A stretch of DNA of 64,000 nucleotides from Planctomycetota bacterium (GTDB lineage: Bacteria; Planctomycetota; UBA1135; UBA2386): the NCBI GenBank assembly GCA_027621295.1, contig JAQCBR010000007.1, forward strand, positions 1 through 64,000, read 5' to 3'. Both the position numbers and the translations under genes were made by a program. Shown here in pieces: positions 1-10,269 of the stretch; positions within the stretch are counted from its first letter, which is position 1; every line of letters begins with the position of its first letter. The notes under the pieces are model-generated. The model saw nothing but the letters and a program-made list of their open reading frames with translations. It was not told where the DNA came from and ran no database searches.

Positions 1-1278
1 CGCGAGCTCGGCGGCGAACTCGCGTCCCGCGTCCGCGCCGTCCTTCGCGGCGCGGACCGTGACCAGCGTCAGCGGACCGCTGCGCGCGACCGGCACGGTG
101 CCGTGCGGGTCGCGCAGCAGCGTGATGCCGCGCCGTGCGATCTCCGCCCCGATCGCCTCGTGCGCGGCGCTGCCGACCTTCGTCCGCCAGTCGGGCTCGC
201 TCCCGCCGCCGCCGGTCAGGAGTCCCATCTCCTCCTTGAGCCGCAGCACGCGGAGGCAGGCCTCGTCGAGCCGGCTCGCCGGGACCCTGCCGTCGGCGAT
301 CGCCTGGACGACCGCATCCCGCGTCGCGACCGGGTCGGGCGGCATCAGCAGCAGGTCGGCGCCGGCGATCAGCGCGCGGACCGCTGCTTCGACCGGGGTC
401 ACGGACTTCAGGCCGCCCATGTCGAGCGCGTCGGTGACGACGAGGCCGTCGTAGCCGAGCTCCTTCCGCAGCAGGCCGGTGAGGATCTCGGGCGACAGCG
501 TGGCCGGAGTCGCGGGATCGACGCCGAGTCCGCCGACCGACAGGTGCCCGGTCATCATCGAGCCGATGCCCGCGGCGATCGCCGCGCGGAACGGGACGAG
601 CTCGACCTGCTCGAGGCGTTCCCGGCTCGCCGGCACGACCGGCAGCTCGTGGTGCGAGTCGGTCGAGACGTCGCCGTGGCCCGGGAAGTGCTTGCCGGTC
701 GCGAGGACGCCGGTCGACTGGATGCCCTGGGTCCAGGCGACGCCGAGGCGGGCGACGAGGTGCGGGTCGGCGCCGAACGACCGGATCTGGATGATCGGGT
801 TCAGCGGGTTGATGTTCACGTCGAGGACCGGGGCGAAGTCCCAGTGCGCCCCGATCGCGCGGGTCTCCCGGCCGGTGACCTCGCCGGCGAGGCGCGCGAG
901 GCGGGCCGACCGCGTCGCGCCGAGCAGCATCTGCGGGCCGAGGTCGGTCGCGTCGTCGAGCCGGAAGCCGACGCCGTTCTCGAAGTCGCCGGCGACGACG
1001 AGCGGGATGGCCGAGCGCGCCTGGAGATCGGCGATCAGTTCGACCGCGTCCGCGGTCTCGCCGAGCGACAGGATCACGCCGCCGATCCCGGGCTCCTCGA
1101 TCCACTGCCGGAGCTCGTGCAGTCGGGGGTAATCGTTTTCGGTCCGCGACAGCGACCAGCACATCATCAGCTGAGCCGCCTTCTCGGCGGTGGTCAGCCT
1201 CGCGAGTGCGGCCTGGGCTGTGGTCTGGGCGAGGGTCGGGGTCGCCAGCAGGGCGGCGGCGAGTAGCGGGCGCAGCAT
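1..1278 (-). CDS. nagZ: Glycoside hydrolase family 3 beta-N-acetylhexosaminidase (NagZ-like), C-terminus cut by window edge
   Basis: Reverse-strand translation begins MLRPLLAAALLATPTLAQ (signal peptide) and contains KHFPGHGDVSTDSHHELPVV, the GH3/NagZ signature; continuous to position 1. Confidence 0.88.
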   Translation of the reverse strand, partial: MLRPLLAAALLATPTLAQTTAQAALARLTTAEKAAQLMMCWSLSRTENDYPRLHELRQWIEEPGIGGVILSLGETADAVELIADLQARSAIPLVVAGDFENGVGFRLDDATDLGPQMLLGATRSARLARLAGEVTGRETRAIGAHWDFAPVLDVNINPLNPIIQIRSFGADPHLVARLGVAWTQGIQSTGVLATGKHFPGHGDVSTDSHHELPVVPASRERLEQVELVPFRAAIAAGIGSMMTGHLSVGGLGVDPATPATLSPEILTGLLRKELGYDGLVVTDALDMGGLKSVTPVEAAVRALIAGADLLLMPPDPVATRDAVVQAIADGRVPASRLDEACLRVLRLKEEMGLLTGGGGSEPDWRTKVGSAAHEAIGAEIARRGITLLRDPHGTVPVARSGPLTLVTVRAAKDGADAGREFAAELA

Positions 1279-1393
1279 GGGGCGTGAACATCCCCGATCG
1301 CGGGCCGCCCGGGAAGGGTCCAGTTGGCGCGCCCTGCGTCCTGCGGATCGTCTTCTGGAAGCCCGACCCGGACTGCGCGAACATGCGCGTCCG

Positions 1394-1567
1394 ATGCAGG
1401 CATCTCCGAGTCCCTACCTGCCGATCGCGGTCGGCTTCTACTTGCTGGCCGTGCCGCTGGTGATCGCGATCTTCCTCGCCGACAGCACGGCAGGTGGCTG
1501 GACGAACGGCATCGCGGCCGCGGTCATGCTGGTCTGTGGCCGGCTCCTCCAGGGCGGCCAGCGATGA
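1394..1567 (+). CDS. Small membrane protein (about 57 aa, two predicted TM segments), upstream of the SSS transporter
   Basis: Translation MQASPSPYLPIAVGFYLLAVPLVIAIFLADSTAGGWTNGIAAAVMLVCGRLLQGGQR; stop overlaps the SSS start as ATGA (1564-1567). Confidence 0.6.
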   Translation: MQASPSPYLPIAVGFYLLAVPLVIAIFLADSTAGGWTNGIAAAVMLVCGRLLQGGQR

Positions 1568-3408
1568 ACGGCGATCAGGCTGTCACGCTGTCCGGCTGGG
1601 ACTGGGCGTTCCTGCTGTGGTTCCTCGCGGTCACGACCGGAGTCGGCCTCTACTACGCGAAGCGCGCGGGCAGCAACCTGCAGGAGTACTTCCTGTCGGG
1701 TCGGAGCCTGCCTTGGTGGGCGCTCGGCACGTCGATCGTCGCGACGACGTTCGCGGCCGACACGCCGCTGGTCGTCGCCGGGTTCGTGATCTCGGGTGGG
1801 ATCGCGAAGAACTGGCTGTGGTGGAACTTCCTGTTCGGCGCGACGCTGACGGTGTTCCTGTTCTCGAAGCTCTGGCGGCGGGCTGCGGTGGTCACCGAGA
1901 TCGAGCTGATCGGACTCCGCTACGACGGCGCGTCGTCCCGCGCGCTGCGGGCGTTCAAGGCCGTGTTCCTCGGCCTCGTCGTCAACTCGATCATCTTCGG
2001 CTTCGTCACCCGCGCGATGCTGTCGATCGTCGAGGTCGTGTTCCCGGGACTCGATCCAGGGCTCGCGCTCGGCGGCCTGCTCGCGCTGACGCTGTTCTAC
2101 ACCGCGATGTCCGGGCTCTGGGGCGTGGTCGCGACCGACGTGCTGCAGTTCGTGATGGCGGTGCTCGGCGCGGTGCTCCTGGCCGCTCTCGGCGTCGCCG
2201 AGGTCGGCGGTCTCGGCGCGATGATCGAGCGGCTCGGCGAGGTGGCCGGTCCGGACGGTCAGCAGCGTCTGCTGTCGATCGTGCCCACCAGCTGGGATGC
2301 GGTGACCGCCGGTGTGGTGATCCTGGTTCTCGTGAACTGGTGGGCGGTCTACTACCCGGGCGCGGAGCCGGGCGGCGGCGGCTACGTCGTCCAGCGGATG
2401 TCGGCGGCGATCGACGAGCAGCACGCGCGCGCCGGCAACCTGTGGTTCGTGTTCGCGCACTACGTGCTGCGGCCGTGGCCCTGGGTCATCGTCGGGCTCT
2501 GCGCGGTCGTGCTGGAGCCGCGCTTCTTCGAGGCCGCGCAGCTCGACGCGGCCGGGCGTGAGGCCGCAGGGCTGACCGAATTCCATCCGCCGGAGAAGGC
2601 CTACCCGTGGATGTTCCGGTTCCTGCCGGTCGGTCTGCTCGGGCTGGTCGCGGCGTCGTTCCTCGCGGCGTTCATGAGCACGATCACGACGACGCTCAAC
2701 CTGTCGGCGAGCTACCTCGTCAACGACCTCTACCTGCCGTTCTTCGCGCGGGGTCGGGCGGACGACAGCGCGGAGCAGCGGCGCCAGGTCGGCATCGCCC
2801 GCGGGGCCGTCGTCCTCGTCAGCGTGCTCGGAGCCGTCGTGTCCTGGGTCCTGGTCAGCGCGGGCGACGGATGGGTGTTCATCATGGACCTCACCGCCGG
2901 CTCCGGGCTCGTGCTGATCCTGCGCTGGATCTGGTGGCGGATCAGCGCCGTCAGCGAGATCGCGGCGATGCTCGGGTCGGCCGTGGCCTTCGTCCTGGTG
3001 CGCATCCAGGGCTACGACGCGGTCCTCGCGGACTGGACCGGCGGGCCGAAGGACCAGGTCGGGCTGCTCGCGATCGTCCTCGGCTCGACGGTGGCCTGGA
3101 TCACGGCGACGCTGGCGACGAGGCCGACGGGCGACGAGACGCTGGACGCGTTCTTCGCGCGGGTCCGGCCCGGTGGGTTCTGGGGCCCTGTGGCCGCCCG
3201 GAGCGACGCGCGTGCAGAGAGCCTCGGTCGCGACCTGCGGATGTGGTTGGCGTCGACGGTGTTCGTCTTCGGCGCGCTGTTCGGGCTCGGTTCGCTGCTG
3301 CTCCTCGACACCGCGGTCGGCATGTCCTGCGTCGCGGTGGCGCTGGGTGCAGGCTGCTGGCTGCGTCAGCTGTTCGCCGCGGAGCGCGAGGCCGGAGCTT
3401 CGTCATGA
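1564..3408 (+). CDS. Sodium:solute symporter (SSS/SLC5 family)
   Basis: MNGDQAVTLSGWDWAFLLWFLAVTTGVGLYYAKRAGSNLQEYFLSGRSLPWWALGTSIVATTFAADTP: SSS N-terminal signature with multiple TM helices. Confidence 0.9.
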   Translation: MNGDQAVTLSGWDWAFLLWFLAVTTGVGLYYAKRAGSNLQEYFLSGRSLPWWALGTSIVATTFAADTPLVVAGFVISGGIAKNWLWWNFLFGATLTVFLFSKLWRRAAVVTEIELIGLRYDGASSRALRAFKAVFLGLVVNSIIFGFVTRAMLSIVEVVFPGLDPGLALGGLLALTLFYTAMSGLWGVVATDVLQFVMAVLGAVLLAALGVAEVGGLGAMIERLGEVAGPDGQQRLLSIVPTSWDAVTAGVVILVLVNWWAVYYPGAEPGGGGYVVQRMSAAIDEQHARAGNLWFVFAHYVLRPWPWVIVGLCAVVLEPRFFEAAQLDAAGREAAGLTEFHPPEKAYPWMFRFLPVGLLGLVAASFLAAFMSTITTTLNLSASYLVNDLYLPFFARGRADDSAEQRRQVGIARGAVVLVSVLGAVVSWVLVSAGDGWVFIMDLTAGSGLVLILRWIWWRISAVSEIAAMLGSAVAFVLVRIQGYDAVLADWTGGPKDQVGLLAIVLGSTVAWITATLATRPTGDETLDAFFARVRPGGFWGPVAARSDARAESLGRDLRMWLASTVFVFGALFGLGSLLLLDTAVGMSCVAVALGAGCWLRQLFAAEREAGASS

Positions 3409-4091
3409 AGGTGACCGTTCGCTGCTTCGCGACGGTGCGAGAGCTGCTCGGTGCCGAGTCGCTCGAGGTCGAGGTCGCGGCAGGCACGACCGTCCAGGGT
3501 CTGCTCGAGCAGCTCGCCGCGGGCGCGCCGGACCTGCTGCGTCTGCCGCTCGCCCGCGCGGTGAACCGGGCCTACGCGGCGGCCGAGCGCGTGCTCGAGG
3601 ACGGGGACGAGGTCGCGTTCATCCCGCCGATCAGCGGTGGGGGCGAGGCTTCGATGGACGCGTTCGAGCTCGTGCGCGAAGCGATCGACCCGCGCGTGCT
3701 CGAGGACGTGTGTCGGACGGACCGGGACGGGGCGGTGGTGACCTTCGTCGGCGTCACCCGCAACCACCACGACGGGCGATCCGTGCGCGGTCTGAGCTAC
3801 GAGGCCTACCCGGAGATGGCCGAGACCACGATGCAGAAGATCCTGGCCGAGGTCCGCGCCGGTCGGGAGCTCGGCAGGATCCGTGTCGCTCATCGGCTCG
3901 GGGACGTGCCGGTCGGTGAGGCCTCGGTCGTGGTGGTCGTCGCGGCGCCGCACCGGGCACCTGCCTTCGAAGCGTGCCGCGAGCTGATGGATCGACTGAA
4001 GGCGGAAGTCCCGATCTTCAAGAAGGAGTGGTTCGACGACCCGGAGGGCGGATCGCGTTGGGTCGGGGAGCTGCCTCGGGTCGACGCGTAG
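3405..4091 (+). CDS. MoaD-MoaE fusion protein (molybdopterin synthase small and large subunits in one ORF)
   Basis: N-terminal MoaD ubiquitin-like domain ending DEVAFIPPISGGG, followed without stop by the MoaE domain (MDAFELVREAIDP...GAVVTFVGVTRNHHDGRSVRGLSYEAYPEMAE...IFKKEWFDDPEGGSRWV). Confidence 0.88.
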   Translation: MKVTVRCFATVRELLGAESLEVEVAAGTTVQGLLEQLAAGAPDLLRLPLARAVNRAYAAAERVLEDGDEVAFIPPISGGGEASMDAFELVREAIDPRVLEDVCRTDRDGAVVTFVGVTRNHHDGRSVRGLSYEAYPEMAETTMQKILAEVRAGRELGRIRVAHRLGDVPVGEASVVVVVAAPHRAPAFEACRELMDRLKAEVPIFKKEWFDDPEGGSRWVGELPRVDA

Positions 4092-4151
4092 TTGGACCGC
4101 GGGCACCCGTGTGGGAGCATGGCGCGCCGGCCCCGTGGCCGCCCCCTCGCC

Positions 4152-5651
4152 ATGAAGATCCGCATCGATTCGTCCACTGTCTCCCTGTCCCGCTCCGAGC
4201 TCGCCGTCGCGTTCGCCGCGCCCCGCGCGCGTCCGGATCTGGGGCCAGCCCTGACCGAGTTCGTCGAGCGTGCGTTCGCCACCGGCGACGTCGCCACGGA
4301 CGCCCGGAAGACCAGCGTGTTCCATCGGGGAGTCGGCGCGAAGGGTGAGCCGAAGCGCCTCGGCTTCGTGGGTCTCGGCGACCGCAAGTCGATCGACACC
4401 GAATCGATCCGCCGCGCGGCGGCCGTCGCCCAGTCGTTGGCCGAGAGTGCTGGCGTCGCGTCGTTCGACCTGCTCGTCGACGCCGCCGACCATGGCGCGG
4501 TCGACGCGTTCGCCGCCGGCATGGCCGTCGCGGAAGGGATGATCCTCGGCGCCTACCGCTACGAGCCGCCCCGCAAGGAGAAGCCGAAGGCCCGCAAGGG
4601 TCAGTCGGCGGCCATCCGCTACTCCGGCAAGGCGAAGGCCGAGTTCGAGCGCGGCGTGAAGCTCGGCGTCATTGCCGCCGAGGCGACGGTCCACGCGCGG
4701 GACGTGGAGAACATGCCGGGCAACCTCGCCAACCCGACCTACCTCGCCAAGCAGGCGCAGCGGCTGAACGGCGCGAAGGTCAAGGTGAAGGTGCTCGAGA
4801 AGAAGGACATGGAGCGCCTCAAGATGGGGGCCCTGCTCGGCGTCGCTCGCGGCAGCGTCGAGGCGCCCAAGCTGGTCCTCCTCGACTACCACCCGGCCGG
4901 CGCGAAGCGCACGGTCTGCGTGGTCGGCAAGGGCCTGACCTTCGACTCGGGCGGCATCAGCATCAAGCCGTCCGGGAAGATGGACGAGATGCGCTACGAC
5001 ATGTGCGGCGCAGGCGCGGTCCTCGGGCTGTTCCAAGCGCTGGCGAAGGGCGGGATGGCCGGCGCCAAGGGCAAGGTCCGGATCGTCGGCCTGATCGCTG
5101 CCGCCGAGAACATGCCGGACGCCGCGGCGCAGAAGCCGGGTGACGTGGTGCGCGCGATGGACGGGACGACGATCGAAGTCCTCAACACCGACGCCGAGGG
5201 TCGTCTCGTGCTGGCGGACGCGCTGGCGTACGCGGTCAAGACCTACGCGCCGGACCAGATCGTCGACCTGGCGACGCTGACCGGGGCGGTGATCGTCGCG
5301 CTCGGCCACGAGGCCGCGGGCATCATGGGCAACGACGAGGGGCACATCCGCTCGCTGATCGACGCGGGTGCGGCTGCCGACGAGCCGCTGTGGCAGCTTC
5401 CCCTCTGGGATGCGCACAAGGAGCAGGTGAAGAGCAAGTTCGCGGACCTCGCGAACATCAACGGCGGCCACCACGGCAACGGGACGATCGCCGGCGCTGC
5501 CTTCCTGTCGTTCTTCGTCGGCGACACGAAGTGGGCGCACATCGACATCGCCGGCACCGCTTGGGGCGGTCGCGCCCGGGACTACTACAAGAGCGGCGCG
5601 GCGGGCACCGCCGTCCGGACCCTGCTGCACTGGTGTCGCGGCCTCCGGTGA
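4152..5651 (+). CDS. pepA: Leucyl aminopeptidase (M17 family)
   Basis: Contains NTDAEGRLVLADAL and GKGLTFDSGGISIKPS motifs of M17 peptidases. Confidence 0.92.
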   Translation: MKIRIDSSTVSLSRSELAVAFAAPRARPDLGPALTEFVERAFATGDVATDARKTSVFHRGVGAKGEPKRLGFVGLGDRKSIDTESIRRAAAVAQSLAESAGVASFDLLVDAADHGAVDAFAAGMAVAEGMILGAYRYEPPRKEKPKARKGQSAAIRYSGKAKAEFERGVKLGVIAAEATVHARDVENMPGNLANPTYLAKQAQRLNGAKVKVKVLEKKDMERLKMGALLGVARGSVEAPKLVLLDYHPAGAKRTVCVVGKGLTFDSGGISIKPSGKMDEMRYDMCGAGAVLGLFQALAKGGMAGAKGKVRIVGLIAAAENMPDAAAQKPGDVVRAMDGTTIEVLNTDAEGRLVLADALAYAVKTYAPDQIVDLATLTGAVIVALGHEAAGIMGNDEGHIRSLIDAGAAADEPLWQLPLWDAHKEQVKSKFADLANINGGHHGNGTIAGAAFLSFFVGDTKWAHIDIAGTAWGGRARDYYKSGAAGTAVRTLLHWCRGLR

Positions 5652-6748
5652 ACCCGCTCCGGACCGTTCTCTCCTGCGCTGCCGCGGCGGCCGTCGCCGT
5701 GTCCTGCGGCGGCGGTGGTCCAGAGCTCACGTTGCCCCCGGGGGCGAGCGGTCTTCCTGCGGCGACGATCGCAGCGGCCGTCGGTCTCGAGCCGGCGGAC
5801 GAAGCGCAGCTGATGACCTGGGCCGATGCCTTCGGGCTGACGGCCGGATCGACGCTCGCCGAGCCGGGGCTCGCCTACGTGGCTGCCCAGGCGATGGAGG
5901 TGGGTTGGGAGGACCTCGCGTCCTCTCCGAACTTCCGCGCGGCGTTCGCGGCCCGAGCGTCGTCGGGGCCGCGCGTGGGTTGGGCCTTCCTGGACCTGCA
6001 GCTCGCGGTCGACCACGTGCTCGCGACCTCCGCCGACGGAGCGATGCGGACCCTGGTCGAGCCGCTCGGCCTCGGTTCGCTGGAGTGGGCGATCTTCTCG
6101 TATCCGCTGCCCCTGCGCAGCGCGCGAGACGTCGATGGTCTGATCAGGGTCGGGGACGATCCGGTCTCGCTGGCGCGCGCGCTCGGCGGTGAAGGCGGTC
6201 CGAGCTTGATCGGAGGAACGGCAGAGGAGGCTCTGCTGCGGATCGAGCTCCGCTGCGATGCAGAAGTCGTCGTGCGGATGCTCGACGCCGGCACCGAACC
6301 TGCTGCGCTCGGCGCCGGTCTGACGGGTCGGAACGCACTGCTCGGGCTCGCCGGGCAGGTCGGACGGACGTTCGTCCGGGAGTTCGACGGCACGGCGTCG
6401 ATCGCCGTCTTCGCGGACGAGACCGCGTGCGCGGCTCTGCGCGTGCGGGAGCCGGACGACGTGCGGGACCTGCTCGATCGCTACTTCCGTCCGGGCGAGG
6501 GCGAAGACGTCTGGGAGGGTCCGGGCGGTGCGCGCCTGGAGGTCCTTGGCAACGTCCTTCGCCTGGCGAATCGGCCGTGGCCGGCGTTGCGCGAAGACGC
6601 TGCCGCGACGCGTGACTCCGGGCCAGGCATCCACGTCGAGGGGTTCCCCGGTGGATTCGGTGCGGGGTTCACGGATGTCTCGGTGCGCATCGAGATCGCG
6701 CCGCTGGACGCAGCGACGCTCCGTGTGTCGATGCGCACGCTCGATTGA
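5648..6748 (+). CDS. Hypothetical lipoprotein
   Basis: GTG start overlapping pepA stop (GTGA); MNPLRTVLSCAAAAAVAVSCGGGG with a lipobox-like AVSC; no recognised domain. Confidence 0.6.
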   Translation: MNPLRTVLSCAAAAAVAVSCGGGGPELTLPPGASGLPAATIAAAVGLEPADEAQLMTWADAFGLTAGSTLAEPGLAYVAAQAMEVGWEDLASSPNFRAAFAARASSGPRVGWAFLDLQLAVDHVLATSADGAMRTLVEPLGLGSLEWAIFSYPLPLRSARDVDGLIRVGDDPVSLARALGGEGGPSLIGGTAEEALLRIELRCDAEVVVRMLDAGTEPAALGAGLTGRNALLGLAGQVGRTFVREFDGTASIAVFADETACAALRVREPDDVRDLLDRYFRPGEGEDVWEGPGGARLEVLGNVLRLANRPWPALREDAAATRDSGPGIHVEGFPGGFGAGFTDVSVRIEIAPLDAATLRVSMRTLD

Positions 6749-6790
6749 TCGACCCCGAGCCGCTCCCTACCCTCCGGCGCGAGGCCTTGC

Positions 6791-8749
<1,959 letters not shown>

Positions 8750-8775
8750 CGGAGGCCCGCCGGGGCACGCACTGC

Positions 8776-8793
8776 GAGGCGCTTCGGCGTCTC
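8776..8793. terminator. Stem-loop with UUCG tetraloop between convergent acs and sanA-like genes
   Basis: GAGGCGC-TTCG-GCGTCTC, 7-bp stem (one G-T) located directly before the sanA-like stop codon at 8794. Confidence 0.6.
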
Positions 8794-9450
8794 TCAGTCG
8801 CGCTCGTCGTGTTTCGGCGGTCGCGTCCCGAGCACGTGGCAGTCGAAGAAGGCGAGGATGCGCGCGAGAGACTCGCGCCCCACGTAGTAAGCGCGGACCG
8901 AGAACGCCCTGTCGACCCCCACGTCGGCGATGACTCCGTCCACGTCGAGGCCGTGGTGGCGCCCGAGGTAGACCGCGCGGGCGACGTGGAAGCCGTTGGT
9001 CACGACGAGCGCGTCGTCGAATCCGAATTCTTCGCGGACGCGGACCATGCTGTCGAGGGTCCTGTGGCCGTGTCGGTCGACCCGGATCGACTCCCAGGTG
9101 ACCCCGGCGCGGACGAGCGCGTCCCGCATCGGCTCGGTCTCGTCGTACTCGCGGACGGGGTCGTAGTCGCCGCTGACCAGCACGAGGGGGGCGCGTCCGG
9201 CGCGCCACAGCGCGGCGGCCGTGTCGATCCGCTGCTGCAGCATCGGGGACGGCGTGCCGTCGCGGAGCACGCTCGCGCCGAGGACCACGATGACCGCGTG
9301 CTGGGGGGCGGCGTCCGGCGCATGGACACGGGCCGCGACGCTCCGTGCGACCCAGGTCTCGATCGCGAGGGCCCCGAGCGCCGTGATCAGCGTCAGCGCG
9401 AGCGCCGCGCGGAGCGCGCGTCGGACGGGGCCTCGACGGGGCTTCGACAT
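8794..9450 (-). CDS. SanA/YdcF-family (DUF218) ElyC-like envelope protein
   Basis: N-terminal TM then HAVIVVLGASVLRDGTPSPMLQQRIDTAAALWRAGRAPLVLVSGD...DDALVVTNGFHVARAVYLGRHHGLD typical of DUF218. Confidence 0.87.
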   Translation of the reverse strand: MSKPRRGPVRRALRAALALTLITALGALAIETWVARSVAARVHAPDAAPQHAVIVVLGASVLRDGTPSPMLQQRIDTAAALWRAGRAPLVLVSGDYDPVREYDETEPMRDALVRAGVTWESIRVDRHGHRTLDSMVRVREEFGFDDALVVTNGFHVARAVYLGRHHGLDVDGVIADVGVDRAFSVRAYYVGRESLARILAFFDCHVLGTRPPKHDERD

Positions 9451-9522
9451 CGGCGACGAGGATAGGCGCTCGTCGTCGGCCTCGCGATGGCGCGGCTCGG
9501 GCGCGCCTGCTTCGATGGGGCG

Positions 9523-10269
9523 ATGAACGTCTCGGTCGAGGTCTGCGTGGACAGCGTCGCGGGGGCGCGGGCTGCCGCCCAGGGCGGAGCAGACCGCATC
9601 GAGCTGTGCTCGGCTCTGGAGCTCGGGGGTCTGACACCCTCGCTCGGCCTGCTGCGCGCCGCGCGCGAAGCGGCAGGCACCGTGCCGGTGTTCGCGATGC
9701 TGCGCGTCCGTGCAGGGGACTTCGTCATCGATGCGGACGACCTCGCGTCGCTCCTGGCCGACGCCGAGGCGTTCCGGGCGGCGGGAGTCGATGGGCTGGT
9801 GTTCGGCGCGCTGACCCCTGATGGGGAGATCGATCGGATCGCGCTCCGCGCCGTGCTCGATGCGGCGGAGGGCCTGCCGCTGACGTTCCATCGCGCGGTC
9901 GACTGCTGCCGCGACGTCGTCGATGCCGTCGACGTCCTGGTGGACTTCGGCGTTCCCCGGCTGCTGACTTCCGGAGGTGCTGCGACCGCGCCGCGAGGAG
10001 TCGAGGCGATCTCGGCGATGGTGGGCCGCGCGGCAGGCCGTCTCGCCGTGATGGCGGGCTCGGGAGTGCGCGCGTCGAACGTCGCGTCGCTGGTCGCCGC
10101 GACGGGCGTCGCCGAGGTCCACCTCTCGGCGGGGCGGGTCGTGGCCGGGCCGTCGAAGTTCGGGCGTCCGGAGTGCGGGTTCGCGGCGCCGGGTCGCGCG
10201 GACCACGAGCGCCGCGAGACGGACGCCGCCGAGATCCGCGCGGTGCGCGCGGCGCTCGGGTGCAGCTGA
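9523..10269 (+). CDS. cutC: Copper homeostasis protein CutC family
   Basis: VEVCVDSVAGARAAAQGGADRIELCSALELGGLTPS, LTFHRAVDCCRD, RLLTSGGAATA. Confidence 0.92.
   Translation: MNVSVEVCVDSVAGARAAAQGGADRIELCSALELGGLTPSLGLLRAAREAAGTVPVFAMLRVRAGDFVIDADDLASLLADAEAFRAAGVDGLVFGALTPDGEIDRIALRAVLDAAEGLPLTFHRAVDCCRDVVDAVDVLVDFGVPRLLTSGGAATAPRGVEAISAMVGRAAGRLAVMAGSGVRASNVASLVAATGVAEVHLSAGRVVAGPSKFGRPECGFAAPGRADHERRETDAAEIRAVRAALGCS

Noticed and set aside
103-1266. 387-aa plus-strand ORF
   Set aside because: Antisense to the NagZ-like gene, which carries the GH3 catalytic motif.
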